Shown: in pieces, positions 8,292 to 14,473 of the stretch
Layout: each line of letters starts with the position of its first letter
Numbering within the stretch: position 1 is the first letter of the stretch
Origin: PWND01 sp964601515
GTDB taxonomy: Bacteria; Bacteroidota; Bacteroidia; Bacteroidales; UBA7960
Direction of reading: 5' to 3'
Assembly: GCA_964601515.1 (NCBI GenBank)
Contig: CAZRNU010000071.1
Span: 1 to 14,473, forward strand
DNA length: 14,473 bases
Notes under the pieces: generated by a model
The model's input: the letters and a program-made list of their open reading frames with translations, nothing else
What the model was told of the DNA's origin: nothing
Databases searched by the model: none
Translations under genes and position numbers: made by a program

Positions 8292-8756
8292 TTATTCAGA
8301 ACTTTTACAGTTTTTGCAAACACCATAAAGTACAAGGCTCCTATGAGTTACGTCAAATCCCATTAGATTTTCAATAGAGCTTTGTATTTCCTGCAAACGA
8401 GGGTCGCAAAACTCAAACACTTCTCCACATTTGCCACAAATAAGATGATCGTGTTGTTTATACTTATATGATTTTTCAAATTGTGCCACATTTTTTCCAA
8501 ACTGATGCTTAATAACCAGCCCACACTGCAATAACAGTTCAATAGTGTTATATAGAGTTGCACGACTCACTCTGTATTTATTATTCTTCATCTGAATATA
8601 AAGCGATTCAACATCGAAGTGATCTTCGGTTTGGTAAATTTCTTTAAGAATGCTGAATCTTTCGGGAGTTTTTCTGTGTCCGTTTTTTTCAAGATATGCA
8701 GTAAATATACCCTTTACAGTATCGAAAACCTGGTTATTGCTTTTTACATTCTTCAT
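8292..8756 (-). CDS. Fur-family metal-dependent transcriptional regulator
   Basis: A 154-residue cytoplasmic DNA-binding repressor of the Fur superfamily. The winged-helix domain spans about 12-90 (GHRKTPERFSIL, then RVSRATLYNTIELLLQCGLV as recognition helix and wing). The dimerisation/metal domain spans about 95-154. The structural zinc site is intact, C107-x2-C110 and C147-x2-C150. Regulatory metal ligands appear to be H46, E94, H102, H104 and E115. The residue matching the oxidisable aspartate of PerR (D104 in Bacillus subtilis) is glutamate E115 here, which points to Fur-like rather than peroxide-sensing behaviour. Metal specificity cannot be settled from sequence. It lies between rel and purA on the same strand. 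The ATG is chosen because it gives the usual N-terminal length; there is no clear Shine-Dalgarno. Confidence 0.93.
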   Translation of the reverse strand: MKNVKSNNQVFDTVKGIFTAYLEKNGHRKTPERFSILKEIYQTEDHFDVESLYIQMKNNKYRVSRATLYNTIELLLQCGLVIKHQFGKNVAQFEKSYKYKQHDHLICGKCGEVFEFCDPRLQEIQSSIENLMGFDVTHRSLVLYGVCKNCKSSE

Positions 8757-8821
8757 TGTTCAATTTTTTTCTTAATACCTTCAGAGAATTGAAGCAAGAT
8801 TTTATAAAACAATGTAAAGAT

Positions 8822-8866
8822 ATAAAAACTTTTATTATTTGAAATGTTTTTAAATAAAGTTTTTAT
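8822..8866. repeat. 11-bp AT-rich inverted repeat between rel and fur
   Basis: ATAAAAACTTT (8822-8832) and AAAGTTTTTAT (8856-8866) are perfect inverted copies with 23 nt between them. They sit in the 146-nt gap between the rel stop and the fur start. The position suits an operator upstream of fur (possible autoregulation) or a weak end-of-transcript hairpin for rel. A near -7 match (TATCTTTA on the minus strand, 8822-8815) overlaps the proximal arm. The DNA is very AT-rich, so function is uncertain. Confidence 0.4.
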
Positions 8867-8902
8867 TACTCTGAAATTCAGCAAATAAGGATATAAAGAA
8901 TT

Positions 8903-11167
8903 TTAGCTTTTGCTAATGCGGCTAACCTTCTGCACTCCTTTGATTTTTTTAAGCTTATCGATAAGTTTATTCAGAGTTTGAGTATCATAAATATAAATCA
9001 TAACTATGCCTTCAAAAGTTCCGGCATTACTTTCAATATTAATAGATCGTATATTAAGGTTGTATTCGCTTGAAATTACGCTTGTAATATTATTAACTAT
9101 ACCTTGGTCGTCAATTCCGGTGATTTTGATTCCTGACAAAAATGCAATAGATTTTTCAGTTATCCACTTTGCCTTTATAATGCGATAGCTAAACTTAGCC
9201 ATAAGTTGCACAGCATTAGGGCAATTGTTTCTATGAATTTTTATTCCTTCGGAAACTGTAACAAATCCAAAAACATCATCTCCGGGAATTGGGTTGCAAC
9301 ATGGAGATAGCGTATAATCGAGCTCTTGAAGGCTGTCGCCAATTAGTAGAGTATCCGGATTCTTTTTCAGCTGCTTTCTGATAATATCCTGATCCTGAAT
9401 GTCTGTAATTGGCTGTTTTGACCGTCCAAACGGATTCTTCAAATAGCTTAAAATTCCACCTTTATCGGTATCAGCAACATACGATTTCAACTCTTTCAGA
9501 CCTAATTTGCCAATAGCAATTTCAAAATGCAAATCTAAAGGTGACTGCAGTTTAAAATAACTGACAATTTTTTGGATATTTTCTGCATTATTATCAATTT
9601 TGAGCTGCTTCAGTTTTCTATCAAGTATCTCTTTACCTTCTTCTGCCTTATTTTTTCTTTCCTCTTTAAGAGCAGCTTTAATCTTTCCTTTAGCTCTGGC
9701 TGTTGTTGCGTAGTTTAGCCAATCAGGTTTTGGGCTTTGCTTAGAAGACGTTATAATTTCTACCTGATCACCACTTTTAAGCTCATGATTTAAAGAGACT
9801 AGTTTGTGATTTACTTTAGCTCCCAGGCAATTATTACCAACTTGCGAGTGAATACTATAAGCAAAATCTAAAGCTGTAGAACCAACCGGTAAAGTCCGCA
9901 ATTCACCTTTTGGAGTAAAAACAAATATCTCATCAGAGAATAGGTTTAGTTTAAAATCATCAATAAAGACAAGTGCGTCGCTCTCCGAAGTTTTAAGCAT
10001 ATCTTTTATACGCCTCAACCATCTGTCTATACCACTTTCTGAAGTTTTAGATTCTTTATATTTCCAGTGAGCTGCATACCCCTTCTCAGCAACATCGTCC
10101 ATTCTTTTTGTCCTAATCTGAACTTCAACCCATTTACCTGCCCTACTCATAACAGTAGTGTGCAAAGACTCATACCCATTAGCTTTAGGAGTTGATATCC
10201 AGTCGCGCAAGCGATCGGGGTTTGGTCTGTAAATATCAGTAACTATAGAATAAACTTTCCAGCAATCAGCCTTTTCCTTGTCCTCAGGAGTATCTACAAC
10301 TATCCTTATGGCAAAAATATCATACACTTCTTCAAAAGGAATTTCCTTAGTTTTCATTTTACCCCAGATAGAACTTATAGACTTCGTTCTTCCGGTTATT
10401 GAATAATTTAGGTTTTCCTCATTTAAGATTCTCTTTATCGGTAAAGTAAAGCTTGCAATAAACTTATTACGTTCTTCTTGAGACTCTTTAATTTTTTGCT
10501 GAATTGTAAAATAAATTGCCGGGTCGGTATGCTTTAATCCAAGGTCTTCCAACTCGCTTTTTATTGCATGTAATCCAAGCCTATGAGCCAAAGGAGCGAA
10601 TAGATATAACGTTTCATTTGCAACTCTTTGCTGTTTAACAGGAGGCAATGACTCCAGCGTTCGCATATTATGAAGTCGGTCGGCAAGCTTAATTAAAATA
10701 ACCCTTACATCATCCGAAAGAGTAAGAAGCATTTTTCTGAAATTCTCAGCCTGAACAGATTTTGTTTGGTCAAAGATTCCCGAAATTTTTGTTAATCCAT
10801 CAATAATTTTGGCTACTTCTTCATTGAAGTATTCTTTGATATCGGCTAGAGTATAATCAGTGTCTTCAACAACATCATGCAGCAAAGCGCAAATTACACT
10901 GGTAGCCCCAAGATGAAAATCCTGAACTACAATTTTTGCAACGGCAATAGGATGATAAATATATGGCTCTCCACTTTTTCTGCGGTGGTTTTTGTGAGCC
11001 TCAAGTGCAAAGTTAAAAGCTTGCCGTATCCTCTTACGATCTTCTTTTGCGACTCTATTCCTACAAACCATAAGAAGCCCCTTATACTCCTTCAGGATCT
11101 GACGTCTTTCTTCATCCTGATCGAATATCTGATGTACCTTGTCTATTTTTGATGCTTCCTTTGCCAT
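8903..11167 (-). CDS. rel: Long RelA/SpoT-family (p)ppGpp synthetase/hydrolase
   Basis: A 754-residue cytoplasmic protein with the full long-RSH layout controlling the alarmone (p)ppGpp. The hydrolase HD domain (about 50-200) is intact: H72, HDVVEDT with H97-D98 and E101-D102, and D163 in LADRLHNMRT. The synthetase domain (about 235-370) has TGRTKSISSIWGKM and NGYESLHTTV. R319-L-R-D322 stands where bifunctional enzymes have RxKD and synthetase-only RelA has ExDD, so both activities are expected. TGS is at about 410-475, the conserved-cysteine region at 621-650 (SPCCNPIPGD, H645, C649) and ACT at about 680-752. The start is the ATG of MAKEASK. The frame stays open upstream only because a repeat array and Ns lack stops, so a longer start is rejected. 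There is no Shine-Dalgarno; the palindrome ATTAATATTAAT (11168-11179) abuts the start codon. Confidence 0.97.
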   Translation of the reverse strand: MAKEASKIDKVHQIFDQDEERRQILKEYKGLLMVCRNRVAKEDRKRIRQAFNFALEAHKNHRRKSGEPYIYHPIAVAKIVVQDFHLGATSVICALLHDVVEDTDYTLADIKEYFNEEVAKIIDGLTKISGIFDQTKSVQAENFRKMLLTLSDDVRVILIKLADRLHNMRTLESLPPVKQQRVANETLYLFAPLAHRLGLHAIKSELEDLGLKHTDPAIYFTIQQKIKESQEERNKFIASFTLPIKRILNEENLNYSITGRTKSISSIWGKMKTKEIPFEEVYDIFAIRIVVDTPEDKEKADCWKVYSIVTDIYRPNPDRLRDWISTPKANGYESLHTTVMSRAGKWVEVQIRTKRMDDVAEKGYAAHWKYKESKTSESGIDRWLRRIKDMLKTSESDALVFIDDFKLNLFSDEIFVFTPKGELRTLPVGSTALDFAYSIHSQVGNNCLGAKVNHKLVSLNHELKSGDQVEIITSSKQSPKPDWLNYATTARAKGKIKAALKEERKNKAEEGKEILDRKLKQLKIDNNAENIQKIVSYFKLQSPLDLHFEIAIGKLGLKELKSYVADTDKGGILSYLKNPFGRSKQPITDIQDQDIIRKQLKKNPDTLLIGDSLQELDYTLSPCCNPIPGDDVFGFVTVSEGIKIHRNNCPNAVQLMAKFSYRIIKAKWITEKSIAFLSGIKITGIDDQGIVNNITSVISSEYNLNIRSINIESNAGTFEGIVMIYIYDTQTLNKLIDKLKKIKGVQKVSRISKS

Positions 11168-11190
11168 ATTAATATTAATCTTAATACAAT

Positions 11191-11390
11191 CCGTTGGGAA
11201 TACTGTTGGGACAATCCGTTGGGAATACTGTTGGGACAATCCGTTGGGAATACTGTTGGGACAATNNNNNNNNNNNNNNNNNNNNNNNNNNNNNNNNNNN
11301 NNNNNNNNNNNNNNNNNNNNNNNNNNNNNNNNNNNNNNNNNNNNNNNNNNNNNNNNNNNNNNNNNCCGTTTGGAATACTGTTGGGACAAG
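11191..11390. repeat. 25-bp tandem repeat array, interrupted by an assembly gap
   Basis: Three identical head-to-tail units of 25 bp are visible (11191-11215, 11216-11240, 11241-11265), each starting CCGTTGGGAA and ending TTGGGACAAT. After the N run a fourth unit, 11366-11390, differs at two positions (CCGTTTGG and a final G). Each unit holds two TTGGGA half-repeats, so it may itself have arisen by duplication. The copy number is unknown because the gap lies inside the array. The array fills most of the glyA-rel intergenic space and would form the untranslated leader of rel if transcription reads through from glyA. Confidence 0.95.
11266..11365. other. Assembly gap (100 Ns) inside the repeat array
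   Basis: Exactly 100 unknown bases, a conventional placeholder size. The flanks are repeat units on both sides, so collapse of the tandem array is the likely cause of the break. Real length and content are unknown. Confidence 0.97.
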
Positions 11391-11411
11391 GCATTGCCTT
11401 GTCCCTAACAG
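11380..11411. repeat. Palindrome closing the 25-bp array
   Basis: GGGACAAGGCA (11384-11394) and TGCCTTGTCCC (11396-11406) are perfect 11-bp inverted arms around a single T. The match continues outward through ACTGTT/AACAGT with one extra base. The left arm is the end of the last array unit, so the right arm is a partial inverted copy of that unit. It lies about 15-40 nt past the glyA stop and would form a stable RNA hairpin, but no U-tract follows on the minus strand. Confidence 0.8.
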
Positions 11412-11421
11412 TCACAACAAT

Positions 11422-12702
11422 TTACCACGCAAACAGCGGGAATTTCTCCATCATGCTGTTTACTTTTGTTTTTACTGATTGTATAACCTTTTCGTCATCA
11501 ATATTGCTGATAACTTCATCTATTAAATCAACAATTTTCTCAACATCTTGTTCTTTTAATCCTCTTGTTGTTACAGCCGGTGTACCAATTCTAATTCCTG
11601 ATGTTTGGAATGGTGAACGGCTATCAAAAGGAACCATATTTTTATTGATAGTAATATGTGCTTGTACCAAAACATTTTCAACCTTTTTACCTGTAATATC
11701 AGGAAACTTGCTTCTAAGGTCGATAAGCATCAAATGGTTATCTGTTCCATTAGAAGTAACATGATAACCTTTTGCAACGAACGCTTTAGCCATTGCCTGT
11801 GCATTTTTCATTACCTGCTTGCAATATTCTTTGTAAGATGGGTTTAAAGCTTCTCCAAATGCAACTGCTTTTGCGGCTATAACATGCTCTAGCGGTCCGC
11901 CCTGTGTACCCGGAAAAACTGCTGAATCAAGCACCGCCGACATCATTTTTATTTCTCCTTTTGGTGTTTTCTGACCCCATGGGTTCTCAAAATCTTTACC
12001 CATCAGAATGATACCACCTCTAGGACCTCTTAATGTTTTATGCGTAGTACTTGTAATAACATGGCAATGAGGCACAGGATTGTTTAGCAAACCTGCAGCA
12101 ATTAATCCTGCAGGATGAGCAATGTCGGCCATAAGAATAGCACCAACTTTGTCGGCAATTGCTCTCATTCTCGCATAATCAATGTCTCTGGGATAAGCTG
12201 AACCACCGGCAACAATAAGTTTTGGTTTTTCTGCAACAGCAAGCTTCTCCATCTCATCATAATCTATCTGACCTGTAGCTTCAGACACTTTATATGCCAC
12301 AGGACGATAAAGAATTCCGGATAAATTTACCGGAGCACCGTGAGAAAGATGACCACCATGACTAAGGTCTAATCCTAAAAATGTATCACCCGGCTGCAAA
12401 CATGCTAAAAACACTGCCGCATTAGCCTGTGCACCGCTATGAGGTTGAACATTTGCCCATTCTGCTCCAAATAATTGCTTAAGACGATCAATTGCTAATT
12501 GTTCTGTCTGGTCAACAATCTCGCAACCTCCATAATATCTTTTGCCCGGGTAACCTTCTGCATATTTGTTTGTTAAAACGCTGCCCATAGCTTGCATAAC
12601 CTGCTCACTAACAAAGTTTTCAGAAGCTATAAGCTCTATGCCGTGCAACTGACGGTCGTGTTCCTGTTTGATAAGATCAAATATCTGCTTGTCTTTTTCC
12701 AT
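11422..12702 (-). CDS. glyA: Serine hydroxymethyltransferase
   Basis: A 426-residue cytoplasmic PLP enzyme that converts serine and tetrahydrofolate to glycine and methylene-tetrahydrofolate, the main source of one-carbon units for purine and thymidylate synthesis. The N-terminus has ELIASENF and NKYAEGYPGKRYYGGCE. Cofactor and substrate segments include NVQPHSGAQAN (about 85-95), LDLSHGGHLSHG, MADIAHPAGL, and STTHKTLRGPRGG with the Schiff-base lysine K222. The insertion FENPWGQKTPKGE near 238-250 is the style I associate with Bacteroidota enzymes. Length is normal. The ATG gives the standard N-terminus; no Shine-Dalgarno is visible. The gene lies downstream of comM, with its own predicted promoter, and is followed by the palindrome and 25-bp array. 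Confidence 0.98.
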   Translation of the reverse strand: MEKDKQIFDLIKQEHDRQLHGIELIASENFVSEQVMQAMGSVLTNKYAEGYPGKRYYGGCEIVDQTEQLAIDRLKQLFGAEWANVQPHSGAQANAAVFLACLQPGDTFLGLDLSHGGHLSHGAPVNLSGILYRPVAYKVSEATGQIDYDEMEKLAVAEKPKLIVAGGSAYPRDIDYARMRAIADKVGAILMADIAHPAGLIAAGLLNNPVPHCHVITSTTHKTLRGPRGGIILMGKDFENPWGQKTPKGEIKMMSAVLDSAVFPGTQGGPLEHVIAAKAVAFGEALNPSYKEYCKQVMKNAQAMAKAFVAKGYHVTSNGTDNHLMLIDLRSKFPDITGKKVENVLVQAHITINKNMVPFDSRSPFQTSGIRIGTPAVTTRGLKEQDVEKIVDLIDEVISNIDDEKVIQSVKTKVNSMMEKFPLFAW

Positions 12703-12765
12703 TTTTCAAGGATTTTATCTGTTTGTTTTTATAATAAATTTCAGTGTATAATATCACCCAAAACG

Positions 12766-12773
12766 CAAATGTA
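12766..12773 (-). promoter_or_regulatory. Predicted -7 box of the glyA promoter
   Basis: Read on the minus strand this is TACATTTG, an exact TAnnTTTG match. It places a transcript start about 57 nt before the glyA ATG. No convincing TTTG -33 box was found upstream. Confidence 0.45.
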
Positions 12774-12831
12774 GTAATATTTTTAAAACCATAAAGCGGT
12801 AAAGCACCGACATTTTTTTGTGGCTTAATGG

Positions 12832-12875
12832 GTTACAGGAAAGTGCCAGGAAGGTTACAGAAAAGTTATGGAAAG
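12832..12875. repeat. Four tandem 11-bp repeats (two 22-bp units) after comM
   Basis: Units are GTTACAGGAAA, GTGCCAGGAAG, GTTACAGAAAA and GTTATGGAAAG, with a weaker fifth copy at 12876-12886 that abuts the comM stop codon. The best pair, 12831-12844 and 12853-12866, matches at 13 of 14 positions with a 22-bp period. The array lies in the comM 3' untranslated region and upstream of the glyA promoter box. Confidence 0.7.
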
Positions 12876-12887
12876 CGTGACAGGGTT

Positions 12888-14429
12888 TTACGCCCCTGCC
12901 CAGCTTTCGCGGTCTAGACTTCTGTAATGAATTGCTTCTGCCAGATGTTCAGGTTTAATATTTTCGCTTTTTTCTATGTCGGCGATTGTGCGTGACACTT
13001 TTAAAATTCTATCATATGCTCGTGCAGAGAGATCGAGCCTTTCCATTGCAGTTTTTAGCAGCAAACTGCCTGCTGTGTCTATCTGACATACTTCCCTCAA
13101 TAGTTTTGCAGTCATTTGGGCATTGCAATAAACACCTTTTTGTTCTGCAAATCGTTTAGCTTGAATATCTCTGGCTTCAATAACTCTGGTTCTGATTGAC
13201 TCATTATTCTCACTTTGCTTGAAATTACTTAATTCTTTAAAAGGGACAGGTGTAACCTCAATGTGAATATCAATTCTATCTAACAAAGGTCCTGAAATTC
13301 TATTAAGATATTTTTGAACCATACCCGGAGGGCAAACACATTTTTTATCAGGATGATTATAATACCCACAAGGGCAAGGATTCATAGATGCAACAAGCAT
13401 AAAGCTGGCAGGGTATTCAATTGAGAACTTTGCCCGACTAACAGTTATTACTCTTTCTTCTAAAGGCTGACGTAGCACTTCCAAAACAGTTCGTTTAAAT
13501 TCCGGCAGCTCATCAAGGAATAACACTCCATTATGGGCCAAAGAGATCTCTCCCGGTTGTGGGAACGACCCTCCCCCCACAAGGGCTACATCACTTATAG
13601 TGTGATGAGGAGAGCGAAATGGTCTGACAGGTAAGAGAGATGTATTACCTTCTAATCTGCCTGCAACACTGTGAATTTTTGTTGTTTCCAGCGCTTCATT
13701 TAGAGTAGGTGGAGGCAATATACCCGGCAATCTTTTAGCAAGCATTGTTTTGCCGGCTCCGGGAGGTCCAATCATGATAATATTATGGCCACCGGCAGCA
13801 GCAACCTCAAATGCTCTTTTTATATTTTCCTGACCTTTTACATCAGAAAAATCATATTCATAATCATTAAGTCTTGAATAAAACTCTTCACGAGTATTAA
13901 CAATAACTCTTTCAAGACTTTCATCTCCATCAAAAAAGTCGATAACTTGCTTTATGTTTTCAGCGCCATAAACTTCTATTTCGGCAACAACAGCAGCCTC
14001 TCTAGCATTAATCTTCGGAAGAACAATACCTTTAAAACCTTGTTTTCTAGCTTTAATTGCAATTGGCAATGCTCCTTTGATTGGTTTTAATGTACCATCT
14101 AACGAAAGTTCACCCATAATAATAAAGTTGCTTACTTTATCAGATTTTATCTGTTCACTTGCGGCAAGAATTCCAATAGCAATAGTTAAATCATAAGCTG
14201 ACCCCTCTTTTCTAATGTCGGCCGGGGCCATATTAACCACGATTTTTTTGCCGGGAATTTTATAACCGTTGTGCTTTAATGCTGCATCTATTCTATGATG
14301 ACTCTCTTTAACAGCACTATCAGGTAACCCAACCATAAAGAAATTCACCCCTTGTGCAACATCCACTTCCACAGTAATAGTAGTTGCAGAAATACCATGC
14401 ACAGCACTGCCGTATGTTTTTGTAAGCAT
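12888..14429 (-). CDS. comM: ComM/YifB-family AAA+ ATPase (Mg-chelatase-like)
   Basis: A 513-residue cytoplasmic protein of the YifB/ComM family. In naturally competent bacteria ComM is a hexameric helicase that promotes branch migration when incoming DNA recombines; the family is also widespread in species not known to be competent. The N-terminal Lon-protease-like fold (about 1-180) starts with MLTKTYGSAVHGI and has VGLPDSAVKES and VNMAPADIRKEGSAYDL. The AAA+ core (about 195-400) has Walker A GPPGAGKT (221-228), RPFRSPHHTIS, Walker B GVLFLDELPEF (301-311), SMNPCPCGY, and a four-cysteine cluster (C352, C354, C364, C366) that may bind zinc. The C-terminal lid has LSARAYDRILKVSRTIADI. Length is typical. 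The ATG is preceded closely by AGGA. It is the first gene of the minus-strand series visible; 44 nt remain upstream. Confidence 0.95.
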   Translation of the reverse strand: MLTKTYGSAVHGISATTITVEVDVAQGVNFFMVGLPDSAVKESHHRIDAALKHNGYKIPGKKIVVNMAPADIRKEGSAYDLTIAIGILAASEQIKSDKVSNFIIMGELSLDGTLKPIKGALPIAIKARKQGFKGIVLPKINAREAAVVAEIEVYGAENIKQVIDFFDGDESLERVIVNTREEFYSRLNDYEYDFSDVKGQENIKRAFEVAAAGGHNIIMIGPPGAGKTMLAKRLPGILPPPTLNEALETTKIHSVAGRLEGNTSLLPVRPFRSPHHTISDVALVGGGSFPQPGEISLAHNGVLFLDELPEFKRTVLEVLRQPLEERVITVSRAKFSIEYPASFMLVASMNPCPCGYYNHPDKKCVCPPGMVQKYLNRISGPLLDRIDIHIEVTPVPFKELSNFKQSENNESIRTRVIEARDIQAKRFAEQKGVYCNAQMTAKLLREVCQIDTAGSLLLKTAMERLDLSARAYDRILKVSRTIADIEKSENIKPEHLAEAIHYRSLDRESWAGA

Positions 14430-14473
14430 ATCCTATTTAATTTGCGTTTCGTATAAAAAAATGCAAAACTATA

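Noticed and set aside
8292..8756. PerR-type peroxide sensor controlling rubrerythrin
   Set aside because: The position equivalent to the PerR oxidisable aspartate is glutamate, and no matching operator was recognised at the rubrerythrin promoter about 7 kb away.
11168..11389. 74-residue N-terminal extension of Rel
   Set aside because: It is encoded by tandem repeats and Ns, has no family resemblance, and the ATG at 11167 gives the usual Rel length and start.
11191..11390. CRISPR array
   Set aside because: Units are directly adjacent with no spacers between them, the unit is only 25 bp, and no cas genes are in the window.
11380..11411. Intrinsic terminator of glyA or insertion-sequence end
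   Set aside because: No U-tract follows the stem on the minus strand, and there is no transposase gene or target duplication; the arms derive from the adjacent repeat unit.

Overview
The window looks like a piece of a Bacteroidota chromosome, probably order Bacteroidales. It is AT-rich. Shine-Dalgarno sequences are mostly weak or absent, several genes are preceded by sequences matching the Bacteroidota -7 box (TAnnTTTG), and two secreted glycosidases carry lipoprotein-type N-termini. The placement comes from protein style and gene content, not from a database search. An exact run of 100 Ns (11266-11365) marks a scaffold gap of unknown true length.

Layout: the left edge holds the 3' end of a plus-strand gene whose product resembles the end of a molybdopterin-binding (sulfite-oxidase-type) domain. 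It converges on a minus-strand rubrerythrin gene. Between them lie a palindromic heptad repeat and a good intrinsic terminator. Everything to the right is on the minus strand. In transcription order, from the right edge leftwards, the genes are comM (yifB, AAA+ Mg-chelatase-like), glyA, a long RelA/SpoT (Rel) protein, a Fur-family regulator, purA, a GH2 beta-mannosidase, a GH92 alpha-mannosidase and rubrerythrin.

How it fits together: comM, glyA, rel, fur and purA are core genes for DNA uptake/recombination, one-carbon metabolism, the stringent response, metal-dependent regulation and AMP synthesis. The two mannosidases follow purA almost without spacing (purA stop, 2 nt, possible ATG of the GH2; GH2 and GH92 overlap by 14 nt). 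A mannose-glycan trimming pair therefore appears to be carried on a purA transcript. No SusC/SusD pair or dedicated regulator is present in the window.

I see no clear new multi-gene system. The points worth a second look are mostly non-coding or concern gene starts: a 25-bp tandem array, interrupted by the gap and capped by an inverted copy, in front of rel; a probable frameshift in the signal peptide of the GH2 lipoprotein; a hairpin with a U-tract just before the purA start; an 11-bp-period repeat abutting the comM stop codon; and an inverted array of CTTWGTG heptads near the left end.
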